From Aquimarina acroporae (GTDB lineage Bacteria > Bacteroidota > Bacteroidia > Flavobacteriales > Flavobacteriaceae), in the NCBI RefSeq assembly GCF_023195925.1, contig NZ_JALPRE010000009.1, positions 310,001-374,000 of the forward strand: a stretch of DNA of 64,000 nt, read 5' to 3'. How positions within the stretch are numbered: the first letter of the stretch is position 1; each line of letters begins with the position of its first letter. The notes below the pieces were generated by a model. The model did no database searches. It was not told where the DNA came from and saw only the letters and a program-made list of their open reading frames with translations. The position numbers were made by a program, and so were the translations under genes. Positions 55,708 to 64,000 of this stretch are shown in pieces.

Positions 55708-55813
55708 TTTTTTTTAAACCTTTTGAATATAGAAACTGATTTAAGAGGTAACCTTTTAGCTTTTTGTGATACTTATATAGTGAGATCATAAACGAAACAC
55801 ATTATTACTCATC

Positions 55814-56668
55814 TTGGAAAATACTAAACATATACTAAAGCTAGGTAATAACTCTAAATTTAACGAAGCTAACATTTATAGGTTATCAGAGCTAAAACCG
55901 GCAGGAACAAAATTAATCTTAGAACCTGATACAGATTTGATAGAGCTTATCAAATTGACTCTATTCGATTTGATTTTAAAACAAGTTTTAGTTGTAAAAA
56001 AAGAGCTCAAAAAATCGCATCCCAGGGATCCTCATTTTAGAGAATATACAATTGTTGAAACCGGTAAGAATTTCGCAAAGTATGAGCCTTGTACTTTTGA
56101 AAATTACTTTTTGAGTAGAATAGATGAGGATAGTTATTTTATTTTAAAATCGTACCTAAGAGTTATTTATAAAGAAATACCATCAGAATATAGATATAAA
56201 AAGGAAATTGTAGAAGGGGTAAAGTTAGAAGACTTATTTAAGAGTAATGTAATGTTAAGTATTCTATCCCTTCTAAAGACGAATCAAAAAGGAGAAGAAC
56301 TTAGAAAAGATATCACCGAATATTTAACCGATGTTGATGCTACGATTGGTGGCCTAATAAAGCGGGAACCACAAAAGGCTCTAGAAATCATATTATTCCT
56401 GAAGGGCAACATTTTCTTACTTAAAAACTTAAAATTTGAAAGCTTAGAAAGGCTCAAAATAGACACCTCTATAACGGGTGGGGTTGATAATGAGCATAGT
56501 GATTGGTTTTGGATGGATTATTTGTATTACTCAGATGGGTTAGATTCAGATTTTATGTCAGAGGTATCTGATGTGTTTGATACAATTGATGATTACTTTG
56601 ACTTTGACAATGGCGTCGATTGGGGAGGAGGTGATGATGATTTTGATTATGGTTTTGATTTTGATTAG
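55814..56668 (+). CDS. Cytoplasmic protein with acidic C-terminal tail, unknown
   Basis: This 284-residue protein begins at a TTG (55814). The N-terminal two-thirds are helical and charged, with winged-helix-like stretches (LTLFDLILKQVLVV followed by KKELKK, and a second ENYFLSRIDEDSYFILKSYLRVIYK). The last 30 residues are mostly Asp, Phe and Gly (VFDTIDDYFDFDN, DWGGGDDDFDYGFDFD), a strongly acidic low-complexity tail. It resembles eukaryotic-like GOLPH3/winged-helix arrangements only loosely. No function is assigned. Confidence 0.6.
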   Translation: MENTKHILKLGNNSKFNEANIYRLSELKPAGTKLILEPDTDLIELIKLTLFDLILKQVLVVKKELKKSHPRDPHFREYTIVETGKNFAKYEPCTFENYFLSRIDEDSYFILKSYLRVIYKEIPSEYRYKKEIVEGVKLEDLFKSNVMLSILSLLKTNQKGEELRKDITEYLTDVDATIGGLIKREPQKALEIILFLKGNIFLLKNLKFESLERLKIDTSITGGVDNEHSDWFWMDYLYYSDGLDSDFMSEVSDVFDTIDDYFDFDNGVDWGGGDDDFDYGFDFD

Positions 56669-56736
56669 TTTGCAGTAAATTGGTGATACCTTGTCACCGA
56701 TACTATAAATGTCATAAGAGAATATTTGAAAGAAAA

Positions 56737-57429
56737 TTACATATCTCCAAAAAGTCGTTTTAGATGATGTTTATAGGTTTGACCAATGGGAATAATATGA
56801 TCCTTAATATTAATTCTATTTCCCTCGATTGATTTTATATGGTGAGTTGCTACAATAAAAGATTTATGCACCCTAAAAAAATCTGAAGTCGGTAACAAAA
56901 TTTCCATGGTAGAGATTTTTTCATGGCTTACTATCATTTCATCAGTTAAAAAGACTTTAGTATAGTTTCCATAAGCTTCAATATATAAGATGTCATCGGT
57001 ATGTACTTGATGCATTTTTTTATCTCCTTTTAAGAAAAAACGATCTTTTTTTTGTCTCCCAGTGTTCGGTAAAATCTTAGTTTGACTTTCCTGTACTTTT
57101 TGAATTGCCTGTAAAAAACGTTCAAAAGAAAAGGGTTTGAGTAGGTAATCAGAAACATTTAACTCATATCCTTCTAGGGCAAATTCTTTATATGCTGATG
57201 TTACAACTACTTTGGGAGAGCTCTGCATGGTTTTTAATAGATCAAACCCAGAGAGTTTAGGCATATTAATATCTAGGAATAGCATATCGACCTTATTTTT
57301 TTGTAATAAGGCAATAGCTTCAAAGGCGTCATAGCAATTTCCCACCTTTTGCAAGTAAGGTAGGTTTTCGCAATACCCTTCAATAATTCTATGTGCTATA
57401 GGTTCATCATCAATAATACAATATTTCAT
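56737..57429 (-). CDS. LytTR-family response regulator (second pair)
   Basis: This 230-residue regulator has a receiver (about 1-115) with Asp7-Asp8, phosphoacceptor Asp53 in FLDINMPK, and Lys in YLLKPF. The LytTR DNA-binding domain occupies about 130-228 (DILYIEAYGNYTKVFL, SFIVATHHIKSIEGNRI). It overlaps its sensor kinase gene by 4 bp, indicating a coupled two-gene operon. It is a paralogue of the regulator at 7036-7761 and faces an alpha/beta hydrolase gene in the opposite direction. Confidence 0.92.
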   Translation of the reverse strand: MKYCIIDDEPIAHRIIEGYCENLPYLQKVGNCYDAFEAIALLQKNKVDMLFLDINMPKLSGFDLLKTMQSSPKVVVTSAYKEFALEGYELNVSDYLLKPFSFERFLQAIQKVQESQTKILPNTGRQKKDRFFLKGDKKMHQVHTDDILYIEAYGNYTKVFLTDEMIVSHEKISTMEILLPTSDFFRVHKSFIVATHHIKSIEGNRINIKDHIIPIGQTYKHHLKRLFGDM

Positions 57430-58547
57430 ACGAGTTTAAGATTAAGCTGTACTTTGTATATAGATTCTTTTTTCTCAATAATTAATTCATGATTATTAGG
57501 GAATGAATAGGCTAGCCTTTTTTTCAAGTTCTCCAGCCCAATTCCTTGCGTATGATGCACCTCTGAGCTATCAAAATTATTTTCGATAGTACAAAAAAGT
57601 GCATTTCCTTCAGATTTCATATCAAGAAAAATATACGCACCTTGCCTTATTTTTTCGACACCATGCTTAAAGGCATTTTCCAGCAAAATAATAAATAACA
57701 ATGGAGGAACTTTGAGGGTTTCATCAACATCATATATAAAGGTAATATCTACTGTTTTCTGATATCTTATTTTATGAAGTTCAATATAATTCTTGAGATA
57801 ATTAATTTCGTCTTTTAATAAAATCAACTCCTCCTTACCTTCATAGATGGTATATCTCATCATTTCAGACAGTTTTAAAACCATTTCGGGGGCGTTATCA
57901 GATTTTTCTACCACTAAACCGTAGAGATTATTTAAGGTATTAAAGAAAAAATGCGGATTAATTTGTGTCTTGAGTAGTGCTAATTCTGCACTTGCCTTAT
58001 CGGCCTTTAACATCTTTAGCCATCGCCATTGTTCATACAGCCATAACGCAGCAAAAAAAGGAATTGGGATTAAGATAAAATGAGCAAAATGCTCCCTATT
58101 GTTTTGGGTATAATTTATGGTGGTGATAAAATCGAAAAAAAAGTAGGAGATGACCAATCCGTAAACAATGAGAATAGCAATTTTATATTTTCTGAAAAAT
58201 TGAGGAAGTATAAGAAAAGTCACACCAATCCAAAAAAGTATCACCAGTGGGATTGTAATTAAGTTATCAGTGAATGGGAGATAGAGCTCTGCAAGTATTG
58301 CAACAACGAGTAATGATACAATACCAAGAATCTTATACAAAGGGAACTTACTAATTACCAAAGAAACGAGTAGCCAAAAAAAGAGTAAACTAATTAGATT
58401 TATGCTAGTATACAGAAAAGGTGAAACTGAATCGGGATTAACTACAAAAAAATGTATTTGACTATACCTTAAAAAAAGCATTACCAAAATAGTAACAATT
58501 CCACCAATAAGCAGTGCCTTATAGTTTTTAGTTAAAAAAAGATTCAT
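57426..58547 (-). CDS. LytS-type sensor histidine kinase (second pair)
   Basis: This 373-residue kinase has about six N-terminal transmembrane segments (within residues 9-175). The phosphoacceptor box QINPHFFFNTLNNL, N-box LLENAFKHG and GIGLENLKKRLAYSF are present. The reading frame opens at 58604, but I chose the second ATG at 58547. A near-consensus promoter (TTG, 20 bp, TACTTTTG) lies immediately before it, and the short form starts just ahead of the first helix. This predicts an almost leaderless mRNA. Confidence 0.88.
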   Translation of the reverse strand: MNLFLTKNYKALLIGGIVTILVMLFLRYSQIHFFVVNPDSVSPFLYTSINLISLLFFWLLVSLVISKFPLYKILGIVSLLVVAILAELYLPFTDNLITIPLVILFWIGVTFLILPQFFRKYKIAILIVYGLVISYFFFDFITTINYTQNNREHFAHFILIPIPFFAALWLYEQWRWLKMLKADKASAELALLKTQINPHFFFNTLNNLYGLVVEKSDNAPEMVLKLSEMMRYTIYEGKEELILLKDEINYLKNYIELHKIRYQKTVDITFIYDVDETLKVPPLLFIILLENAFKHGVEKIRQGAYIFLDMKSEGNALFCTIENNFDSSEVHHTQGIGLENLKKRLAYSFPNNHELIIEKKESIYKVQLNLKLV

Positions 58548-58551
58548 ACTA

Positions 58552-58582
58552 CAAAAGTATGCTTCCATATAGCTACTTACAA
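58552..58582 (-). promoter_or_regulatory. Promoter of second LytS/LytTR operon
   Basis: On the minus strand TTG (58582-58580), 20 bp, TACTTTTG (58559-58552): the best promoter match in the window to the Bacteroidota -33/-7 consensus. It overlaps a perfect palindrome with 6 bp arms (CATACT-ACAAA-AGTATG, 58545-58561), which could be an operator. Confidence 0.6.
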
Positions 58583-58721
58583 CCTTTTTGATAAACACCA
58601 GCATTTTTGCGTCGAACGCTATCTTTTTTAGGTCAAGTGCAATTGAAATCTATGTAATATCTATGTGTGTTGTTTTTTATAGGGTTGGTCATAATTATTA
58701 GAACCGAGAACCTGAACCAAT

Positions 58722-58729
58722 TATGTTTG
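58722..58729 (+). promoter_or_regulatory. -7 box TATGTTTG before alpha/beta hydrolase gene
   Basis: A perfect TAnnTTTG match ending 28 nt before the ATG at 58758. No clear TTG at -33. Confidence 0.5.
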
Positions 58730-58757
58730 AATCGAATTCATCAAACTAAAAACAACT

Positions 58758-59741
58758 ATGAAATTATTTAGGAGGATTATAAAATGGATCGGAAAATTTC
58801 TTGGAATGGTTATAGTATTAATCATTTTAGCGGGGCTTATTTTTCGATTGTTTATGCATACTGAAGCGCCCGAAGGAGAACTGATAAATATTGGAAAATT
58901 CAAACTACACATTAACAGTTCGGGAGAAAAATCTAATAAACCTACAGTAGTTATTGAAGGTGGGGCTGGGTTATCTACAGAATTTTATCATTGGTTGAAT
59001 CAGGGACTTAAAGATAGTTTACGTGTTGTACGGTATGATCGTGCCGGACTTGGGTATAGTGATGCATGTGTTACTCCACGTGATCCCGAAACTATAGCTC
59101 GTGAATTACACACTTTGTTAGAAAAATCGGGAGAATCACCTCCATATATAATGATGGGTCATTCTTTAGGAGGTCCATATATCAGAGTGTTTACAGAACT
59201 ATACCCCGATGAGGTGGTAGCAATGTTTTTTCTTGATGCTACCCATCATGATCATATAGAACGATATAATGCTCCCAAAGCATCCTCGTTCAGGTTCAAA
59301 GGGTTTATGGCGTTTACTGGATTACAAGCAACCGTAGCAGACATGGGTATTTTGTCGTTATTTGATAGACTTGTAGGAACACCGTATTACGGGGAGGGAT
59401 TACCAGATGAAATTAATAGTCGTATAAAAGGGCTTTTAAACAATGGGAAATCTTTTAGAGGATATAAACAAGAAATGAAACATTATTACGCCACATTAAA
59501 ACGTTCTGCACAAACTGATGATTTTGGGTCGTTGCCTATTAGATCATTTACAGCGATTCGTGAACATTCGGAAAATGAAAGCCCAGAGGAAGACAAAAAA
59601 TATAGAGAGTTTGAAGATTTATCGACAAATGGTAAACATTTCGGAATTGTAGGAAATCATGTTACCATATTTTCTAAAAAGGAAAATGCAAATGTTATTT
59701 GTAAAGAAGTTCTTCGAGTAGTGAATACTTTGAAAGATTAG
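58758..59741 (+). CDS. Membrane-anchored alpha/beta hydrolase
   Basis: This 327-residue protein has one N-terminal transmembrane helix (about 12-33). The hydrolase domain starts with VVIEGGAG, then nucleophile Ser136 in GHSLGG and a C-terminal His301 in GNHVTIF. The sequence YDRAGLGYSD before the nucleophile is typical of the alpha/beta hydrolase-1 family. The helix would hold it at the inner membrane facing the periplasm or in the cytoplasm. Divergent from the second LytS/LytTR pair. Confidence 0.88.
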   Translation: MKLFRRIIKWIGKFLGMVIVLIILAGLIFRLFMHTEAPEGELINIGKFKLHINSSGEKSNKPTVVIEGGAGLSTEFYHWLNQGLKDSLRVVRYDRAGLGYSDACVTPRDPETIARELHTLLEKSGESPPYIMMGHSLGGPYIRVFTELYPDEVVAMFFLDATHHDHIERYNAPKASSFRFKGFMAFTGLQATVADMGILSLFDRLVGTPYYGEGLPDEINSRIKGLLNNGKSFRGYKQEMKHYYATLKRSAQTDDFGSLPIRSFTAIREHSENESPEEDKKYREFEDLSTNGKHFGIVGNHVTIFSKKENANVICKEVLRVVNTLKD

Positions 59742-59810
59742 TTTTTCATGGTGATATAAATCAGATATATAGAAAATATAGTACGTTCAAAACCCCTATA
59801 TTTGAATGAT

Positions 59811-60227
59811 ATGATTTTCAAAATTGCTCAGTTGAACAACAAGTACAAAAATTCGCATTTGGCATTATCGGCAATTGTTGTTTTTAGTGTATCGCTAATA
59901 TATGGTGCCAATCCGAATAAGATTTTACCCTTGTTTTTTGATTTTAGGGTAGATAATCTGGAACTTAAAAATATATTTAGAGCCATTATGGGACTTTATA
60001 TGGGGTTCGCTATTTATTGGGTGGTTGGGATTAAAAAACCTGAATATTGGAAAGGCGCTACATTAAGTAATGTGATTTTTATGGGAGGTTTGGTTTTTGG
60101 TAGATTGGTAAGTACCGCTTTAGACGGAATTTCAGTACAATACACCATAGGTTTGTTCTTAGAGGTTTTAGTAATGTTTTGGGGCATTTATAATTTGAAA
60201 AAAGATAAACAAGCGGTAACCAAATAA
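59811..60227 (+). CDS. DUF4345 membrane protein
   Basis: This 138-residue protein has four hydrophobic segments (about 16-32, 51-70, 81-100 and 106-125) and the pattern LFFDFRVDNLELKNIFRAIMGLYMGFAIYWVVG of DUF4345 proteins. The function is unknown. The ATG at 59811 is preferred to the TTG at 59802, which would lie in a -7-like TATATTTG. It is a short intergenic distance (69 bp) from the hydrolase gene. Confidence 0.72.
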   Translation: MIFKIAQLNNKYKNSHLALSAIVVFSVSLIYGANPNKILPLFFDFRVDNLELKNIFRAIMGLYMGFAIYWVVGIKKPEYWKGATLSNVIFMGGLVFGRLVSTALDGISVQYTIGLFLEVLVMFWGIYNLKKDKQAVTK

Positions 60228-60368
60228 GGGTGATTAACAACCACAAAAGTATCTCCGAAATCCTTCATTGATATGTTATTATTTTGTTACTTGACAACTT
60301 CATGAATAGCCATATGCTTATCTTTAGTGAATATAAAATACCATAAAGGTGTGACAAAAAATATTCGA

Positions 60369-61511
60369 ATGAAATTTGCGATCATAGGCGCTGGAATAGG
60401 AGGGTTAGCAACAGCGCTAGCTTTTGAAAAAAAAGGAATCGATTATCAGATTTTTGAAGCAACACCTCAATTTAGAGAAGTAGGTGCGGGCATTTGGTTA
60501 GCGCCAAACGCATTACAGGTTTTAGAATCCTTAGGGATTTTGGAGGAAGTTAAAACAAAAGGGAATACAATAGATAGAATTACCTTAGGAAAAGCTGATC
60601 TTTCTCCGCTCTCAGATACCTATCAAAATACTGTAAAAGAAAAATTTGGGTATACCACCGTAGCCATTCATAGAGCCGCATTACAACATATACTTTTTAA
60701 TAAAATACCGAGTAACAAAATTCATTTGGGCAAATCTTTCGGTAGTTATGCCCATACAGAAGATGAAAAGATCAAAGTTGTGTTTGAAGACAAAAGTGAA
60801 TATGAAACCGACTATATTATTGGTGCCGATGGTATACATTCAAAAGTAAGGAAACAACTTTTTCCTAATAGTACTACCAGATATACCGGGCAAACCTGTT
60901 GGCGGGGAGTTGCCACTATAGATATGCCTCAAGAATTTCATCATCGAGGTATAGAACTTTGGGGAGATCAGGTACGATTCGGAGTTTCTAAAATTGCAGA
61001 TAACAAGGTGTATTGGTTTGCGGTAGCTTTGGATCAGCCAAATCAGAAAGACAATGCAGAGACAATTCAACAAAAACTTCTAAATATGTTTAATGGGTTT
61101 CATCCTATAATTAAAGAGTTAATTCGAGCTACTCCTACCGAACTCATACTTAGAAATGATATTATCGATTTAAAACCTATGAAGACTTGGTATAAGGAGA
61201 ATATTTGTCTCATTGGAGATGCCGGGCATGCAACTACACCCAATATGGGACAAGGTGGTGCCCAGGCAATTGAAGATGCCTATTACCTTAGTGAATTGAT
61301 AGCCAATAATCCTGATCAAAATATATTCGAAAAATTTCTACAAAAAAGGCAACCTAAGGTTAATGATATAGTGAACCAATCTTGGTCTACCGGAAAAATG
61401 GCGCATTGGAAATATGGAAAAAGTATCAGAAACTTCTTTTTAAAGAATATTCCTCAAAGAATGGTTCAAAAAAAAATGATGGAAATGTATACCATTGAAA
61501 AGGTAATATAA
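60369..61511 (+). CDS. FAD-dependent aromatic-type monooxygenase
   Basis: This 380-residue flavoprotein has the FAD motif GAGIGG at residues 8-13, the ADGIHSKVR (DG) motif, and the second FAD motif GDAGHATTPNMGQGGAQAIEDA. This matches the single-component salicylate-hydroxylase-like class, which hydroxylates aromatics or related compounds with NAD(P)H and O2. An upstream GTG at 60327 is open but would extend the protein by 14 residues ahead of the Rossmann strand, so the ATG at 60369 is preferred. The substrate is unknown. Confidence 0.9.
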   Translation: MKFAIIGAGIGGLATALAFEKKGIDYQIFEATPQFREVGAGIWLAPNALQVLESLGILEEVKTKGNTIDRITLGKADLSPLSDTYQNTVKEKFGYTTVAIHRAALQHILFNKIPSNKIHLGKSFGSYAHTEDEKIKVVFEDKSEYETDYIIGADGIHSKVRKQLFPNSTTRYTGQTCWRGVATIDMPQEFHHRGIELWGDQVRFGVSKIADNKVYWFAVALDQPNQKDNAETIQQKLLNMFNGFHPIIKELIRATPTELILRNDIIDLKPMKTWYKENICLIGDAGHATTPNMGQGGAQAIEDAYYLSELIANNPDQNIFEKFLQKRQPKVNDIVNQSWSTGKMAHWKYGKSIRNFFLKNIPQRMVQKKMMEMYTIEKVI

Positions 61512-61682
61512 CATTTAATACGCTAAGAATTCTTCCTTATTCCGTAAGTACATCAAAACTATGATAATTGGTTCCTCTTATTATCTTAAAATTATAGTAA
61601 ACTTTTGTTATTGTCTTTTACCAACAGATAGATATACTTACTTTAGTCGTACCTTCTTATTGGACAAAGAAAATACCAAATT

Positions 61683-62411
61683 ATGAGCTTCCTGAAAGCA
61701 GAATGGAGAAAACTGGCATTGGCCAATTATAGTATAGACCCAAGTATACTGCAAAAATATGTTCCTGCGGGAACCGAATTAGATTTATGGAACGGGAACT
61801 GCTATGTGAGTTTGGTGGGTTTTATGTTTTTGAATACTAAACTTTTGGGAATAAAAATACCGTTTCATACAGATTTTGAAGAGGTTAATTTAAGGTTTTA
61901 TGTGAAGCACCAGGAGCAAGGGGAATCGAAGAGGGGAGTAGTTTTTATTAAGGAAATTGTACCAAAACCTGCCCTTACATGGGTTGCCAATACAGTGTAC
62001 AACGAAAACTATGAAACGATGCCCATGAATCATGTATGGAAGGTAGAAAGTGATCAAAGAACAGTGCAATATACCTGGAAAAAGAAATCAAAATGGAATT
62101 CTTTTATGGTTAAAGCAAGTGAACAAAAATTCAAAATTCAACCGAATAGCGAAACAGAGTTTATTACTGAACATTATTGGGGATATGCCAAGGTTAATGG
62201 TTATACATCTAACGAATATGAAGTAACTCATCCTAAATGGGAAGTATACCAAGTCAATAATTATGAAATTGATGTGGATTTTGGTCTTGTTTATGGAAAA
62301 GAATTCGATTTCCTGAATACAGCTATACCTTTTTCGGTTATGCTTGCTGAAGGTTCAGAAATTACTGTAGAAAATAAAAAAACAATAAAATTAATTGATC
62401 ATAATGTTTAA
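61683..62411 (+). CDS. DUF2071 (YqjF-like) protein
   Basis: This 242-residue cytoplasmic protein matches the DUF2071/YqjF pattern: FLKAEWRKLALANYSIDPSILQKYVPAGTELDLWNGNCYVSLVGFMF at the start, VNLRFYVK in the middle. No reaction is established for this family. The last 8 bp overlap the start of the following gene, so the two are translationally coupled. Confidence 0.85.
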   Translation: MSFLKAEWRKLALANYSIDPSILQKYVPAGTELDLWNGNCYVSLVGFMFLNTKLLGIKIPFHTDFEEVNLRFYVKHQEQGESKRGVVFIKEIVPKPALTWVANTVYNENYETMPMNHVWKVESDQRTVQYTWKKKSKWNSFMVKASEQKFKIQPNSETEFITEHYWGYAKVNGYTSNEYEVTHPKWEVYQVNNYEIDVDFGLVYGKEFDFLNTAIPFSVMLAEGSEITVENKKTIKLIDHNV

Positions 62412-63648
62412 GAATCGTATCCTATGTTTTGCTTTCTTCTTGTCCTTCTTTATTTCTTTTGGTCAAGAGTTTTCTGATAAAATAGGCTCTATTCAAAACC
62501 TGGAGCTAGAGTCTGAGTATTTAAAGGAAAAAAGAACCTTAGAAATATATCTTCCACCTAGTTATAATGATGATAAGAGAAAAAAGTATCCTGTTATGTA
62601 TGTAATGGATGGACAAGAGTATTTTTTGCATCCCGTTACATATCAAAGGATGTTACGATTCAAAGATAAAACACCAGAATTTATTGTAATAGGAATCAAT
62701 TCTGATCGACAAAAAAGAAGAGTGCTTTATGATAAAGAAGCATTACAGTTTATCAACTTTTTAAAAAATGAACTTGTACCGTTTGTTGATGATAGCTATA
62801 GAACATTAAAAGAGAAAGAACGTATTTATTTCGGTTGGGAAATGGCTGGGGGTATGGGGCTTGAGATTTTTTCTAAGCATCCAGGTATATTCAACGCTTT
62901 TTTTATGGCAAGCCCAACACATTTTACAGAAGAACGACTTATGACTTTTAATGAGTCTTTGGGTAGTATGAATGATAGAAAATCCTACCTATATTTTTCT
63001 AAAGCCCCAGAAGAAACATATATAGAAAAGTCTATTCAGAAAGCAGATAGTATTCTAAAAAGCAAGCATTCAAAAAAGATCACTTGGAAAGTCGATAATC
63101 TCTTAAATGAAGATCATTATACTACTTCTCTTAAAACCATAAATAATGGATTACGAAACCACTTTGGAGATTATAACACTTTACGGTTCTATAGCTTGAA
63201 AGAATTTGATGCTTTTGGAAATTTAGAGGATATAAAGAATTATTATCGTGATAGAGGGAATAGATATCAAATTGCTACGGATGTTCACAGAACTACAAAG
63301 CATTTTTTATTGCTTAATGCGATGAATGAAAATAAACTTGAACGTTTTGTGATATATGCTCAAGAGTTTAGAGAATTTTTGTTGGCACCTTCGAGAGAAA
63401 TTTGGCCAGTTCGGTTCGGAGGATATTTAGCAGAGAATGGCAAGTATACAGAAGCATTAGCTATTTATGAATCTGGTTTAAAGAAATTTCCAGAATCTGC
63501 TTCAATTCATAATGCTGTGGGTACTTTGTATAAGAACAAGGAAAACAAAGAAATGGCAAGGTCATACTATGAAAAAGCCATTGAATTTGCAGAAAAAAAT
63601 AAGGACTCGAATATTGAGAAATATAAAATCAGTTTGAAGGAATTATAA
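62404..63648 (+). CDS. Exported esterase-fold protein lacking nucleophile Ser, with C-terminal TPR
   Basis: This 414-residue protein has a signal peptide (about 1-21, SFGQ) and an esterase D-type alpha/beta domain (about 25-270; LEIYLPPSYNDDKRKKYPVMYVMDGQEYF, VIGINSDR). The nucleophile elbow, normally GxSxGG, reads GWEMAGG at 144-150, with Glu146 in place of Ser. His238 in NEDHY is kept. Residues about 330-414 contain two TPR repeats (LAIYESGLKKFPESASIHNAVGTLY). The Glu suggests a non-catalytic or altered role. The start at 62404 overlaps the DUF2071 gene by 8 bp. Confidence 0.85.
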   Translation: MFKNRILCFAFFLSFFISFGQEFSDKIGSIQNLELESEYLKEKRTLEIYLPPSYNDDKRKKYPVMYVMDGQEYFLHPVTYQRMLRFKDKTPEFIVIGINSDRQKRRVLYDKEALQFINFLKNELVPFVDDSYRTLKEKERIYFGWEMAGGMGLEIFSKHPGIFNAFFMASPTHFTEERLMTFNESLGSMNDRKSYLYFSKAPEETYIEKSIQKADSILKSKHSKKITWKVDNLLNEDHYTTSLKTINNGLRNHFGDYNTLRFYSLKEFDAFGNLEDIKNYYRDRGNRYQIATDVHRTTKHFLLLNAMNENKLERFVIYAQEFREFLLAPSREIWPVRFGGYLAENGKYTEALAIYESGLKKFPESASIHNAVGTLYKNKENKEMARSYYEKAIEFAEKNKDSNIEKYKISLKEL

Positions 63649-63705
63649 ATATTTTACTATTTTACTTCAAAGGCATATTGCAATGTTCATCCAAGTAAAA
63701 ATATT

Positions 63706-64000
63706 ATGAAATATATATACTATTCTTTTATAACTATAATGTTGATTTCTTGTGGGAATTCCTCTAATACAAAAGTAAATAAAGAGGGGGGTGATACGGA
63801 GACAGAAATGTCTCTATTTCGAATTAAAAATGCACAGGATATCAATGTGTCTGATTTTGAATTTGAAGGTGAAATTGTAAATAAGAAAGTTTGGCAAGAT
63901 GATAATGGCGAAAATGTAGTTCTATTTGCAATAAAAGAAAGAGAAGAGTTATTTGTTTACCATTACGCAAGTGAATTTAATCAGACAAGATTATTGAGAA
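63706..64000 (+). CDS. Lipoprotein, partial at right edge
   Basis: The first 98 codons are in the window. MKYIYYSFITIMLISCGN gives a lipobox ISC (Cys16). The mature part has charged beta-strand-like stretches (FEFEGEIVNKKVWQDDNGENVVLFAIKE). The family is not recognisable from this part. The stop codon is beyond 64000. Confidence 0.6.
   Translation, partial: MKYIYYSFITIMLISCGNSSNTKVNKEGGDTETEMSLFRIKNAQDINVSDFEFEGEIVNKKVWQDDNGENVVLFAIKEREELFVYHYASEFNQTRLLR

Noticed and set aside
59797-59804. TATATTTG before the DUF4345 gene
   Set aside because: It matches the -7 consensus but leaves only a 6 nt leader and has no -33 TTG, so I do not list it as a promoter.
1-64000. tRNA, rRNA, CRISPR array, insertion sequence
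   Set aside because: None was recognised on reading either strand; a scan with tRNA and IS detection tools would be decisive.

Overview
The window looks like chromosomal DNA from a marine-type Flavobacteriaceae bacterium (Bacteroidota), plausibly Aquimarina or a close relative. The evidence is an AT-rich sequence, SusC/SusD proteins, LytTR two-component systems, type IX secretion (T9SS) C-terminal tails, VCBS/ASPIC lipoproteins and promoters with a TAnnTTTG -7 box. The genus is a guess. I see no rRNA, tRNA, CRISPR array, phage or insertion sequence.

Region 1 (1-8.8 kb, minus strand): after a partial hydrolase and a membrane protein comes a seven-gene co-directional block. In transcription order it is a LytS-type sensor kinase, LytTR regulator, Na+/solute symporter, M1 aminopeptidase-like protein, DUF2867 protein, arginase-fold protein and nitrilase. 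Gaps are -4 to 28 bp. It looks like a regulated uptake and nitrogen-release operon, and it diverges from the polysaccharide locus.

Region 2 (9-39.3 kb): a large polysaccharide utilisation locus for chitin plus beta-1,3-glucan. It has SusC and SusD, a lipoprotein GH18 chitinase, a VCBS/ASPIC lipoprotein, a NagB-PIG-L fusion, a GH20 hexosaminidase, a 1845-residue protein with three GH18 domains, a GH5-CBM6-GH18 chimera, GH16 and GH64 beta-1,3-glucanases, an AA10 LPMO and an astacin lipoprotein. Five of the enzymes end in T9SS sorting domains. The pairing of chitinases, LPMO, beta-1,3-glucanases and a protease suggests attack on composite chitin-glucan walls, such as fungal walls. Surface enzymes would depolymerise the wall, SusCD would import oligomers, GH20 would release GlcNAc, and NagB would feed glycolysis. 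No GlcNAc kinase or canonical NagA is present in the window.

Region 3 (39.5-64 kb): ordinary accessory chromosome. It holds a DUF4442 protein, an STM3941-like protein, an AraC regulator next to an SDR reductase (both genes preceded by the same operator-like element), a Crp/Fnr regulator, a membrane-bound AraC regulator, a serine beta-lactamase-like lipoprotein, several small secreted or membrane proteins, an M23 peptidase, a VOC protein, a second LytS/LytTR pair, alpha/beta hydrolases, an FAD monooxygenase, a DUF2071 protein, an esterase-fold protein that appears to lack its nucleophile, and a truncated lipoprotein at the right edge.
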